Assembly: GCA_017635395.1 (NCBI GenBank)
Contig: JAGBLN010000010.1
Span: 1-52,873, forward strand
DNA length: 52,873 nucleotides
Direction of reading: 5' to 3'
From: Lachnospiraceae bacterium
GTDB taxonomy: Bacteria > Bacillota > Clostridia > Lachnospirales > Lachnospiraceae
Shown: positions 35,858 to 45,389 of the stretch, in pieces
Layout: every line of letters starts with the position of its first letter
Numbering within the stretch: the first letter of the stretch is position 1
Program-made: the position numbers and the translations under genes
Notes under the pieces: generated by a model
Database searches by the model: none
What the model saw: only the letters and a program-made list of their open reading frames with translations
What the model was told of the DNA's origin: nothing

Positions 35858-36532
35858 ATGCGGACAATAGTATTTGCCACTACAAATGAAGGAAAATTAT
35901 CCGAGATAAAACGCATTATGGGGGGGCTTGATATAGAGCTTCTTACCATGAAGCAGATTGGTTTTACTGAAGACATAGATGAAAACGGACAGACTTTTGA
36001 GGATAATGCGGCGATAAAGGCAAGGGCTGTGGCTGAATATATAAAAGTAAACAAACCTGAGTATGCAGATGCCATAGTCATGGCAGATGATTCCGGACTT
36101 GAGATTGATGCAATGGGAAAGATGCCGGGAGTCCAGTCCCACAGATGGCTGGGGGACCGCAGCTACGAACAGGCCATGATGGATATAATAAATGAGCTGG
36201 AAGGAAAGCCTGAAGATGAACGGACTGCAAGGTTCGTCTGTTCAGTGTCTGCAAGCGGCGACGCGTCAAAGGCCATTGTCACTGACCAAGAGGCTGAGAA
36301 ATACAAGGATGCCGCAGTTGTCAGGGAGACAGTTGAAGGCATGGTAGCCCATGAGCTTAAGGGTGAGAACGGTTTTGGCTATGATCCCTTCTTTTATGTT
36401 CCTGAATATGGCTGCACGACAGCGGAAATGTCTCCTGACCAGAAAAATGAGATAAGCCATCGTGGTAAGGCTATCAGGGCAATGCGTGACAGGCTGGTAA
36501 GTGCAGGTGTACTTGAGTACAAGCAGGGGTAA
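35858..36532 (+). CDS. rdgB: XTP/dITP diphosphatase RdgB
   Basis: 224 residues from ATG 35858, preceded by AGAAAGGG; an in-frame ATG at 35816 has no ribosome site. Family motifs are FATTNEGKLSEI at the start, DDSGLEIDAMGKMPGVQSHR and GFGYDPFFYVPE. The enzyme removes ITP, dITP and XTP. About 20 extra residues between CSVSASGD and GMVAHELKG make it slightly longer than most relatives. It is 2 bp from the next gene. Confidence 0.93.
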   Translation: MRTIVFATTNEGKLSEIKRIMGGLDIELLTMKQIGFTEDIDENGQTFEDNAAIKARAVAEYIKVNKPEYADAIVMADDSGLEIDAMGKMPGVQSHRWLGDRSYEQAMMDIINELEGKPEDERTARFVCSVSASGDASKAIVTDQEAEKYKDAAVVRETVEGMVAHELKGENGFGYDPFFYVPEYGCTTAEMSPDQKNEISHRGKAIRAMRDRLVSAGVLEYKQG

Positions 36533-36534
36533 AG

Positions 36535-37014
36535 ATGAAGATCCTTGTGGTAAGCGATACCCATAATGATACCCGTAACTTTTATGTGGCGCTGGAGAGG
36601 GAAAGCCCGGTGGATATGGTCATACATTGCGGGGATATCTGCGGGTATGACGCAGAGTTTGCGGATTCGTGCAAATGTCCCTTTTATGCTGTGATGGGGA
36701 ATATGGATCTGGGATCATCGCTTCCGCATGAGCTTGTGCTGGATGTTCCTGGGCACCGTATATATGTGACACACGGCCACAGACAGTATGTCGGCTGTGA
36801 TACTACGGGTGTTGCTGATGCCGCAAAGGCACAGAAGGCGGATATCGCACTGTACGGGCATACACATATTCCGGAATTAAGTGACGAAAGGAATCTGACT
36901 GTCATCTGTCCGGGAAGTCTCTCATATCCGAGGCAGAAGGGGAAACGGGCAAGCTATGCGGTTCTTATGATTGATAAAAAGGGAAAGACGGACTGTGTGA
37001 TAAAGTACATATGA
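36535..37014 (+). CDS. YfcE-type metallophosphoesterase
   Basis: 159 residues with the full calcineurin-like metal set: SDTHND, HCGDI, GNMD, THGH and GHTH. This is the small YfcE/MJ0936 family of phosphodiesterases, whose natural substrate is unclear. It is cotranscribed with rdgB. Confidence 0.92.
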   Translation: MKILVVSDTHNDTRNFYVALERESPVDMVIHCGDICGYDAEFADSCKCPFYAVMGNMDLGSSLPHELVLDVPGHRIYVTHGHRQYVGCDTTGVADAAKAQKADIALYGHTHIPELSDERNLTVICPGSLSYPRQKGKRASYAVLMIDKKGKTDCVIKYI

Positions 37015-37035
37015 ATGTGGCAGAAAGGGGTAAAA

Positions 37036-37989
37036 ATGGGAAAGGAAATTTTGACGAAGGAATTTGAAAGAGCGCTTTTTAACTGGTACCTGGGCGGGGA
37101 TAATGCATCCCTTGATCCTGTATTTAACGCTCTTAGAGAAGGGCTGGCAAATGATATGGAAGTCCTGGTCCCTTTTGCTGTGCCTGATGGTCAGGAGTTA
37201 AAGCCGGTAGAAGAAGATGTTTATATCCTTGAGCCGGGAACACAGGTCAATTTTATGCACATTGATGAGGGTGACAGCTTTGTTGTGCCTGTATTTACCT
37301 CAGTAGCCGAGATGAGGAAGGGCGAGACAATAGCAGTTACTTCGATACAGCTTGCCGTTCTGTTGGATATTTTCCAGGACAGGGATGAGTGCAATGGGTT
37401 TGTGATCAATCCTTGGGGAAAGAATTTCCTATTATCAAAAAGAATTCAGGGAATGCTTGAAGAGCATATTCCACAATCAAGGATCCAGGTTTTACAGAAC
37501 GGAGTACTGAATGCACATGTGGATGCCATAGTCAATGCAGCTAATTCAAGCCTTTTAGGCGGCGGCGGTGTGGACGGTGCTATCCATAGGGCAGCAGGCA
37601 AGGCTCTGCTGGAAGAGTGCAAGAAACTTAATGGCTGTGAGACCGGTGACGCCAAGATAACAGGCGCTTACGAGATAAGAAATGCAGATCATATAATCCA
37701 TACAGTAGGTCCTGTTTACAGCGGAAAAGATGAGGATGCAAGGTTGTTAGCATCCTGCTATATCAAATCTCTTGACCTGGCTTTGGCAAATGGCTGCAAG
37801 AGTATAGCATTCCCCGGAATATCTACCGGAGTGTATGGATATCCCCTTGATGAGGCGGCAGTGGTTTCACTGGAAGCTATCGCAGCCTGGCTGTCATCCC
37901 ATCCGGATGTGGTGATAAATATTTATCTCTGCTGCTTTAAAAAAGACGAATACGAGGCTTATATGAGAGCCCTGAGTGAAGAGGAATAG
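37036..37989 (+). CDS. SseB-macro domain fusion protein
   Basis: 317 residues from ATG 37036, behind AAAGGGG. Residues 1-140 resemble SseB (FERALFNWYLGGDN, VPVFTSVAEMRKGE). Residues 150-317 form a macro domain with VDAIVNAANSSLLGGGGVDG and FPGISTGVYGYP, the ADP-ribose pocket. Macro domains of this type hydrolyse O-acetyl-ADP-ribose or mono-ADP-ribosylated groups. The fusion suggests a protein-ADP-ribose reader or eraser, but its partner is not visible. Confidence 0.88.
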   Translation: MGKEILTKEFERALFNWYLGGDNASLDPVFNALREGLANDMEVLVPFAVPDGQELKPVEEDVYILEPGTQVNFMHIDEGDSFVVPVFTSVAEMRKGETIAVTSIQLAVLLDIFQDRDECNGFVINPWGKNFLLSKRIQGMLEEHIPQSRIQVLQNGVLNAHVDAIVNAANSSLLGGGGVDGAIHRAAGKALLEECKKLNGCETGDAKITGAYEIRNADHIIHTVGPVYSGKDEDARLLASCYIKSLDLALANGCKSIAFPGISTGVYGYPLDEAAVVSLEAIAAWLSSHPDVVINIYLCCFKKDEYEAYMRALSEEE

Positions 37990-38008
37990 GAAAATACATA
38001 AAAAACAG

Positions 38009-38037
38009 TTGTTAGAGAAAAAAATTTTTTATAAAAT
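38009..38037 (+). promoter_or_regulatory. Promoter of nfnA-nfnB
   Basis: TTGTTA 38009-38014, 17 bp, TAAAAT 38032-38037, ahead of an AAGGAGG ribosome site and the nfnA start at 38086. Confidence 0.6.
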
Positions 38038-38085
38038 TGTGAGAAAGCAAATTTTTGCTGAAAAAGCATTTTAAGGAGGAAAGAA

Positions 38086-38934
38086 ATGTTTAAGATCCTG
38101 GAAAAAGAGTGGCTGAATGTTAACACATTCAAGATGGTTGTGGACGCACCTATGGTGGCACGTTCATGTGAGCCGGGACAGTTTGTCATCGTCCGTGATA
38201 CTGAGGACGGAGAACGTATCCCGCTTACTATCTGCGACTATGACAGAGAGAAGCAGACTGTTACCATCGTAGTACAGACCATCGGCGGAAGTACACTGGA
38301 GATGTCAAAAAAGGAAGCAGGAGAATTTCTTGCTGATTTCGTAGGTCCTTTAGGCCACCCCAGCGATCTGGTTACCGATGATATTGAAGAAGTAAAGAAA
38401 AAGAAGATAGTATTTGTAGCAGGCGGCCTGGGAACAGCACCTGTTTACTGTCAGGTAAAATGGCTTCATGAGCACGGGATTACAGCAGATGTTATCGTTG
38501 GTGCAAAGACAAAGGATATCGTGATCCTTGAAGATGAGATGAAGGCTGTGGGAAATCTTTACATAACCACAGATGACGGCTCTTACGGACGTACCGGAAT
38601 GGTAACCAAGTGCCTTGAGGATCTTGTTAAGAACGAAGGCAAGGAGTATGACCACTGCGTATGTATAGGTCCCATGATAATGATGAAATTCTTAAGCCAG
38701 CTTACCGCTGAACTTGGCATACATACCATGGTTTCCATGAATCCCATTATGGTAGACGGAACCGGTATGTGCGGCGCATGCCGTGTGAGCGTTGACGGCG
38801 AGACAAAGTTTGCCTGTGTTGACGGACCGGAATTTGATGCCACAAAGGTTGATTTCAATGAGGCAATGCGCAGGCTGGGTCTGTATAAGCCCGAAGAAAT
38901 GGCAGCATATGAAAAAGTTAAGGCTCAGTCCTAA
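38086..38934 (+). CDS. nfnA: NfnA-like FAD/[2Fe-2S] oxidoreductase subunit
   Basis: 282 residues. A flavin-binding barrel (PGQFVIVRD, RIPLTICDYD) is followed by a nucleotide-binding domain (GGLGTAPVYCQVKW) and the C-terminal iron-sulfur cysteines in GMCGACRVSV and KFACVDGPEF. This matches the small subunit of the NADH-dependent ferredoxin:NADP oxidoreductase, also annotated as sulfide dehydrogenase. NfnAB uses electron bifurcation to balance NADH, NADPH and ferredoxin. It is 34 bp from its partner gene. Confidence 0.9.
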   Translation: MFKILEKEWLNVNTFKMVVDAPMVARSCEPGQFVIVRDTEDGERIPLTICDYDREKQTVTIVVQTIGGSTLEMSKKEAGEFLADFVGPLGHPSDLVTDDIEEVKKKKIVFVAGGLGTAPVYCQVKWLHEHGITADVIVGAKTKDIVILEDEMKAVGNLYITTDDGSYGRTGMVTKCLEDLVKNEGKEYDHCVCIGPMIMMKFLSQLTAELGIHTMVSMNPIMVDGTGMCGACRVSVDGETKFACVDGPEFDATKVDFNEAMRRLGLYKPEEMAAYEKVKAQS

Positions 38935-38968
38935 TGTTTAATGGATCGATAGTTGTGGAGGTATAAAA

Positions 38969-40354
38969 ATGGAAGTAGATATGATGAAAAAAGTGCCTGT
39001 ACGTGAACAGGCTCCCGAAGTCAGAGCAAAGAACTTCGAAGAGGTTTGCGAAGGCTATAACAAAGAAGAAGCCATGGCAGAAGCTACCAGGTGTCTTAAC
39101 TGTAAGAATCCCCAGTGCGTACAGGGCTGCCCCGTATCCATTGATATCCCGGGATTTGTTCAGGCTCTTAAGGAAGGCAATATAGAGGATGCATATCAGG
39201 TTATCAGCCTTTCCAGTGCACTCCCTGCAGTCTGCGGACGTGTATGTCCCCAGGAGAAGCAGTGTGAAGGTAAATGTATCCGCGGCATAAAGGGCGAGTC
39301 CCTTTCTATCGGCAAAATGGAGCGGTTCGTTGCAGACTGGGCAAGGGAAAATAATATCAAGCCCAAGGCAGCAGAATCCAAGAAGGGCAAGAAAGTGGCT
39401 GTTATAGGTTCCGGCCCTTCCGGACTTACCGCTGCAGGCGACCTGGCTAAGCTTGGTTATGATGTGACTATATATGAGGCACTTCACAAGGCAGGCGGCG
39501 TGCTGGTTTACGGTATCCCCGAGTTCCGTCTTCCTAAGGAAAAGGTAGTAGAGAAGGAAATTGAGAATATCAAGGGTCTTGGCGTTGATATAGAGACTGA
39601 CGTTATTGTCGGAAAGTCCATCACCATTGACGAGCTTCTGAATGAGATGGGCTTTGATGCCGTATATATTGGATCCGGCGCAGGTCTGCCTAAGTTCATG
39701 GGTATTCCCGGTGAGAACTTAAACGGCGTATTCTCCGCAAACGAGTATCTTACCAGAAGCAATCTCATGAAGGCTTATGAGGAAGGTTCAAAGACACCGA
39801 TCATGAAGAGCAAGAAGGTTGCTGTTGTGGGCGGCGGAAATGTGGCTATGGATGCTGCGCGTACAGCACTTCGTTTGGGAGCTGAAGTACATGTGGTATA
39901 CCGCAGAGGTGAGTCCGAGCTTCCGGCAAGAGCAGAGGAAGTGCATCATGCAAAGGAAGAGGGCATACAGTTTGACCTCTTAAGGAATCCTGTTGAGATA
40001 CTCGGTGACGACAAGGGCTGGGTAAACGGTATAAAGTGCATCAAGATGGAACTTGGCGAGCCGGATGCATCAGGAAGAAGAAAGCCTGTTGAGGTACCGG
40101 GAAGCGAGTTCGTTATCGATGTAGATACGGTTATCATGGCACTCGGTACATCACCAAATCCGCTTATCTCATCCACTACAAAGGGACTTGATGTAAATCC
40201 CAGGAAGTGCATTGTTGCGGACGATAATGGCAAGACCAGTCGCGATGCAGTATATGCCGGCGGTGATGCCGTTACAGGCGCAGCGACCGTTATATTGGCA
40301 ATGGGAGCCGGAAAAACGGCTGCTAAAGCAATCGACGAGTTCCTTTCAAAATAA
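38969..40354 (+). CDS. nfnB: NfnB, GltD-like flavoprotein subunit
   Basis: 461 residues. N-terminal cysteine sets CLNCKNPQCVQGCP and CGRVCPQEKQCEGKC bind two [4Fe-4S] clusters. FAD- and NADPH-binding motifs follow (IGSGPSGLTAAGDLAKLG and VVGGGNVAMDAARTALRLG), then GDAVTGAATVILAMGAG. Frequently annotated as glutamate synthase small chain, but adjacency to NfnA and absence of a large gltB chain support the NfnAB transhydrogenase. Its NADPH could feed gdhA downstream. Confidence 0.92.
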   Translation: MEVDMMKKVPVREQAPEVRAKNFEEVCEGYNKEEAMAEATRCLNCKNPQCVQGCPVSIDIPGFVQALKEGNIEDAYQVISLSSALPAVCGRVCPQEKQCEGKCIRGIKGESLSIGKMERFVADWARENNIKPKAAESKKGKKVAVIGSGPSGLTAAGDLAKLGYDVTIYEALHKAGGVLVYGIPEFRLPKEKVVEKEIENIKGLGVDIETDVIVGKSITIDELLNEMGFDAVYIGSGAGLPKFMGIPGENLNGVFSANEYLTRSNLMKAYEEGSKTPIMKSKKVAVVGGGNVAMDAARTALRLGAEVHVVYRRGESELPARAEEVHHAKEEGIQFDLLRNPVEILGDDKGWVNGIKCIKMELGEPDASGRRKPVEVPGSEFVIDVDTVIMALGTSPNPLISSTTKGLDVNPRKCIVADDNGKTSRDAVYAGGDAVTGAATVILAMGAGKTAAKAIDEFLSK

Positions 40355-40365
40355 GTGATATCACT

Positions 40366-40401
40366 AAAAGCCTTGAAATCCTGCGATTTCGAGGCTTTTT
40401 T
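40366..40401 (+). terminator. Terminator after nfnB
   Basis: A 15-bp stem, 40366-40380 with 40385-40399, with one G-T pair, a 4-nt loop and a T run. Confidence 0.9.
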
Positions 40402-40468
40402 CAAGAAAGGCACAAAAAATCGCTTGTGCGTGATAATGAAAAAAATGTGCACTATCATAAATTTTTGG

Positions 40469-40497
40469 TTGTGCTGAAAAAAACTTTCTGATATAAC
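40469..40497 (+). promoter_or_regulatory. Probable gdhA promoter
   Basis: TTGTGC 40469-40474, 17 bp, TATAAC 40492-40497. A second TATAAT at 40535-40540 lacks a fitting -35 box. The resulting leader would be about 70 bases and ends in AAGGAGG. Confidence 0.45.
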
Positions 40498-40516
40498 TGT
40501 TTATGGTGTTAAATAA

Positions 40517-41920
<1,404 letters not shown>

Positions 41921-41956
41921 TAAAGATCCGCAAGGGTTGGTTAAAGCATTATATGG

Positions 41957-41989
41957 TGGCATCCCGGGTTTACCGGGGTGCCATTTTTT
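41957..41989 (+). terminator. Terminator after gdhA
   Basis: An 11-bp stem, 41957-41967 with 41973-41983, with one G-T pair, a 5-nt loop and six T. Confidence 0.92.
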
Positions 41990-42064
41990 ATTTTATATTC
42001 ACTGTTTTTTTGATAAAATATAGTGACGGAATAAAAATCCATTCCATAAAATGAAGGATTAAAG

Positions 42065-42688
42065 ATGAACAATGATGAAATGATAAAAAAGCTCATAGAT
42101 GATCTGGACAGGATCAGTGCGATCAAGCCGGATGACGTGCCCAACATCGAGTTGTATATGGAGCAGGTTACGGGGTTCATTGACAGCCGTCTGGGGGGCA
42201 ATGTGCGCTACAGCAACGGCGAGAGAGTGCTCACAAAGACCATGATAAACAATTATGCAAAGAATGATCTCCTGCCGCCGCCTGTAAAGAAGAAGTATTC
42301 CAAAGAGCATGTACTGATACTCATATATATATATTATTTCAAACAGGTCATGTCCATAAGCGATATACAGTCCGTGCTGGGGCCTCTGACAGACCGGTAT
42401 TTTGGAAGGCACAGGGACGTGACCCTTGAGAGCCTGTACAGGGATGTGGTGTCGCTTGAGGGAAGCGGTATACAGGATCTTAAGGATGATGTGATCAATA
42501 AGTATGAGGCGGCTGCTAAGTTGTATGACGGCGATGACGAGGAAGAAGAATTCCTTAGGACCTTTATTTTTATCTGTGAGCTAAGCTATGATATATACAT
42601 AAAGAAACGCATGATAGAGTCGATCATTGATGACTATAATGCAAAACACGGTGACAGGCTTACGGACAAGAAGAAAAAGAAGAAATAG
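42065..42688 (+). CDS. DUF1836 protein, MerR-like DNA-binding type
   Basis: 207 residues. The N-terminal half has a helix-turn-helix resembling MerR (VLTKTMINNYAKNDLLPPPV followed by KYSKEHVLILIYIYYFKQ), which defines DUF1836. The C-terminus is Lys-rich. A regulator is likely; its targets are unknown. It has its own terminator. Confidence 0.83.
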   Translation: MNNDEMIKKLIDDLDRISAIKPDDVPNIELYMEQVTGFIDSRLGGNVRYSNGERVLTKTMINNYAKNDLLPPPVKKKYSKEHVLILIYIYYFKQVMSISDIQSVLGPLTDRYFGRHRDVTLESLYRDVVSLEGSGIQDLKDDVINKYEAAAKLYDGDDEEEEFLRTFIFICELSYDIYIKKRMIESIIDDYNAKHGDRLTDKKKKKK

Positions 42689-42710
42689 TCCTTAAGGCAG
42701 GTTAATAAAG

Positions 42711-42741
42711 AAAACGGATACGTCAGGTGCGTATCCGTTTT
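42711..42741. terminator. Bidirectional terminator at 42.7 kb
   Basis: A perfect 12-bp stem, 42711-42722 with 42730-42741, with a 7-nt loop, A run on one side and T-rich sequence on the other. The stop codon of the minus-strand gene lies in the loop. Confidence 0.85.
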
Positions 42742-43136
42742 AATATTTCATCATATTGTTTGTACATTTTCTGTACCCCGTTTTCAAGCGTGTAATAGTG
42801 GAAGATGTAGGGGATAAGCAGTACAAGCAGAGCGATAAGCAGTATTAACAGTCCGGTGTTCCAGGTTGGGAGTGATATCAGCAGGAAGAATACCGCAAAG
42901 GTAAGTATGGCGAAGAGGACCGTAACGATCAGGTGTATAAGCCTTTCGTGCTGGAAGAAGAGGATCTGGTCGGTATGGTTCTTCAGCAGTTTCTCGTAGT
43001 CCTTTCTGGTGGGTACCGTATCTTTTATGAGGGTATCGCTGAACTCACCGTCATCGGAAAATGATGCGGTGACAGACAGATCGTAGGAAAGGATCTGGTC
43101 AATATACTTTATGTAATTCAGCATTCGTTTTCTCAT
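42723..43136 (-). CDS. Small membrane protein, unknown
   Basis: 137 residues on the minus strand from the ATG at 43136. A charged N-terminal half of about 75 residues is followed by two hydrophobic segments (LIVTVLFAILTFAVFFLLI and LLILLIALLVLLIPYIF) and a short charged tail. No family is recognised. The frame is open to 43190, but that ATG lies inside the rpsT terminator hairpin, so the internal ATG is preferred. TATAAT ends eight bases upstream of that ATG and no ribosome site is seen, hinting at a leaderless message. Confidence 0.65.
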   Translation of the reverse strand: MRKRMLNYIKYIDQILSYDLSVTASFSDDGEFSDTLIKDTVPTRKDYEKLLKNHTDQILFFQHERLIHLIVTVLFAILTFAVFFLLISLPTWNTGLLILLIALLVLLIPYIFHYYTLENGVQKMYKQYDEILKRIRT

Positions 43137-43143
43137 GGTTATT

Positions 43144-43149
43144 ATTATA
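43144..43149 (-). promoter_or_regulatory. -10 box adjacent to a start codon
   Basis: On the minus strand TATAAT (complement of 43144-43149) is followed by 7 bases and then ATG at 43136. A -35 match is weak (TTGTTC, 19 bp away). Confidence 0.4.
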
Positions 43150-43172
43150 CCGCAAAAGAGCAGGGAAAGAAC

Positions 43173-43206
43173 AAAAAAAATCCCCGGCATGACGGCTCCG
43201 GGGATT
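43173..43206 (-). terminator. Terminator of rpsT
   Basis: A 9-bp stem, 43206-43198 with 43187-43179, with a 10-nt loop, followed on the minus strand by a run of T. Confidence 0.9.
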
Positions 43207-43231
43207 AAGTGATTGTTTTATATGTTCCCGA

Positions 43232-43498
43232 TTAGCGGCTCATCTTGTTGACAGCCAGGCTCAGACGGGAAATCTTTCTTGAAGCGTAGTTCTTGTGATA
43301 AACGCCCTTGCGGGTAGCCTTATCAATTGCGCTGGTAGCACTAAGCAGTGCAGCCTTTGCAGCCTCAGCATCGTTTGCATCGATAGCAACATAAACCTTC
43401 TTCACTGCTGTCTTAACTGCAGAACGGATAGCCTTGTTTCTTTCTTCCTTCTTCTCTGTTACAAGAATACGCTTTTTAGCGGATTTAATGTTAGCCAA
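43232..43498 (-). CDS. rpsT: Ribosomal protein S20
   Basis: 88 residues on the minus strand from a TTG start, nine bases after GGAGG. Strongly basic and helical, with the S20 pattern MANIKSAKKRILVTEKKEER and the ending ASRKISRLSLAVNKMSR. It binds 16S rRNA in the 30S subunit. A UUG start is also used for rpsT in E. coli, where S20 controls its own translation. A consensus promoter and a 112-base leader precede it. Confidence 0.97.
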   Translation of the reverse strand: MANIKSAKKRILVTEKKEERNKAIRSAVKTAVKKVYVAIDANDAEAAKAALLSATSAIDKATRKGVYHKNYASRKISRLSLAVNKMSR

Positions 43499-43610
43499 GT
43501 CCTTTTACCTCCAACTTAATCATACATCATTTGTGTGTACCTAAAAACGGTATTACACAGACTCTTCGACATGCATCGGAGCCGGACACGGACAGTCCGA
43601 TGTACATACA
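43499..43610 (-). promoter_or_regulatory. rpsT leader with hairpin
   Basis: The predicted rpsT leader is about 112 bases. It contains CATCGGA/TCCGATG arms (43602-43596 and 43580-43574) around a 15-nt loop. A regulatory role is inferred only. Confidence 0.4.
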
Positions 43611-43616
43611 GCTTGT

Positions 43617-43645
43617 ATTTTATGCGAACAGGTGGCTGTTGTCAA
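43617..43645 (-). promoter_or_regulatory. Consensus promoter of rpsT
   Basis: On the minus strand TTGACA (complement of 43640-43645), 17 bp, TAAAAT (complement of 43617-43622). Confidence 0.85.
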
Positions 43646-43753
43646 TAAAAAAATGGAAATAATACACAAAAAAAACTGCTTTCTGTGTTAGAATAGCATA
43701 GTATTTAAAAAACAGGCCGGTCTTCAGATATGCCGGGGAATAAGGAGGACAAA

Positions 43754-44512
43754 ATGGTAAGAGCTATAATGCACGGATGTAACGGACAGATGGGCCAGAT
43801 GATAACATCCATAGTAAAGGATATGGATGAGATAGAGATAGTTGCTGGCGTAGATATTTCGGATCATATAAAAAATGATTATCCTGTATTTTAGTCTTTT
43901 GCGGAATGCGATGTTGATGCTGATGTGGTCATCGATTTTGCTTCTGCCAAGGCAACAGATGCACTCTTAGACTACTGTGAGGCGAAGGCTGTACCGGTGG
44001 TTCTTTGCACAACCGGTCTTTCTGATGAGCAGGTAAAACGTGCCACTGAGGAAAGCATAAAGAAGACTGCTGTCCTTAAGTCAGCAAACATGTCCTTAGG
44101 CATAAATCTTCTTATGAAACTGTTAAAGGAGGCTGCAGATGTACTTGCGCCTGCTGGCTTTGATATAGAAATCGTTGAAAAGCATCATAACCGTAAGCTT
44201 GACGCTCCCTCAGGTACGGCTCTTGCACTTGCTGATTCCATCAATGAAGCAAGAGATAATGAGTACGAGTATGTATATGACCGCAGTACCAGAAGAGAAA
44301 AGAGGAGACCTAAGGAAATAGGCATTTCTGCTGTACGCGGAGGCAATATTGTCGGCGACCATGATGTGATATTTGCCGGCTGTGATGAAGTGATAACCTT
44401 CAGCCATTCAGCATATTCAAGGGCTGTATTTGCCAAGGGCGCTGTCCAGGCGGCTATATTCCTGGCTGATAAGAAGACAGGACTTTATGATATGAGTGAT
44501 GTCATCGGCTGA
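43754..44512 (+). pseudogene. dapB: dapB interrupted by an in-frame TAG
   Basis: Translation from ATG 43754 (after AAGGAGG) runs 46 codons, MVRAIMHGCNGQMGQMI and on to DYPVF, then meets TAG at 43892-43894; the same frame continues to TGA at 44512 with the full dihydrodipicolinate reductase sequence, including EIVEKHHNRKLDAPSGTAL and GGNIVGDHDVIFAG. Without the TAG the protein would be 252 residues, normal length. DapB makes tetrahydrodipicolinate for lysine and cell-wall diaminopimelate and is normally essential. Possible readings are a true nonsense mutation, a base-call error, or restart downstream (a GTG at 43925 has no good ribosome site). TAG is used as an ordinary stop elsewhere in the window. 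Confidence 0.85.
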
Positions 44513-44581
44513 TGTCAGTTCAGTTAAACAGTGAGATGCACGTTTGGTGCAGTTAATTGAAATTTGGTAGAAAGAGGCATC

Positions 44582-45376
44582 ATGAGATTCAGACCCTGCA
44601 TAGATATTCATAACGGTAAAGTAAAGCAGATCGTGGGTGGTTCCCTAAGTGACGGCAAGGGGGCTGCTGTATCTTCTGCCAGCGAGAATTTTGTGTCCGA
44701 ACATGATGCGGCTTACTATTCGGAACTTTACCGTCAGAAGGATCTTAAAGGCGGCCATATCATCCTGTTAAACAAAGCAGGCACCGAAGAGTATGAACTG
44801 ACACGCAGACAGGCTGTATCAGCCTTAGAGCAATGGAAAGGCGGAATGAGCGTCGGCGGCGGCATAACGGCTGAAAATGCGGAAAGCTTTCTGGAAGCAG
44901 GTGCTTATGCTGTTATCATCACGTCATACGTATTTAGGAATGGCACTATAGACAGGGCACGGCTTGAAGAAGTAAAACGTGCCGTAGGAAAAGAGCATGT
45001 CATTCTGGACTTAAGCTGCAGGAAAAAAGACGGTGAGTACTATATCGTTACGGACAGATGGCAGACTTTTACCGATACCAGGCTCGATAAAGCCCTTATG
45101 AAGGAGCTGGAGGCTTATTCATGCGAGTACCTGATCCATGCAGTTGATGTGGAAGGAAAACAGTCTGGTATTGAAAATGACGTCCTGGGAGTGCTTTCTG
45201 ATTACGCAGAGGAAGGGGCTCTTCCGGTAACCTATGCCGGAGGTGTTCATTCATATGAGGATATCGAAATAATCAAAGAGGGCGGCCATTCGAGGATCGA
45301 TGTTACTGTAGGATCAGCCCTGGATATTTTCGGGGGAAAGCTTTCTCTTGATAAAATAGAAGGAATGCTTAAGTAG
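44582..45376 (+). CDS. hisA: Eukaryotic-type HisA (HIS6) isomerase
   Basis: 264 residues from ATG 44582, behind AAAGAGG. The start MRFRPCIDIHNGKVKQIVGG and the later KDLKGGHIILLN and GGMSVGGGITAENA belong to the eukaryotic HIS6 form of the phosphoribosylformimino-AICAR ribotide isomerase, which also occurs in some bacteria. It performs the fourth step of histidine synthesis. It stands apart from other his genes, next to dapB. Confidence 0.9.
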   Translation: MRFRPCIDIHNGKVKQIVGGSLSDGKGAAVSSASENFVSEHDAAYYSELYRQKDLKGGHIILLNKAGTEEYELTRRQAVSALEQWKGGMSVGGGITAENAESFLEAGAYAVIITSYVFRNGTIDRARLEEVKRAVGKEHVILDLSCRKKDGEYYIVTDRWQTFTDTRLDKALMKELEAYSCEYLIHAVDVEGKQSGIENDVLGVLSDYAEEGALPVTYAGGVHSYEDIEIIKEGGHSRIDVTVGSALDIFGGKLSLDKIEGMLK

Positions 45377-45389
45377 GTTATTTTCCAAT

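Noticed and set aside
38969-40354. Glutamate synthase small chain gltD
   Set aside because: No large gltB chain is present, and the NfnA partner is adjacent.
43137-43190. Upstream start for the minus-strand membrane protein
   Set aside because: The ATG at 43190 lies inside the rpsT terminator hairpin, and no ribosome site precedes it.
43892-43894. Reassigned or pyrrolysine TAG codon
   Set aside because: TAG ends several genes in this window (for example fliO, hisA and the DUF1836 gene), and DapB has no known pyrrolysine.
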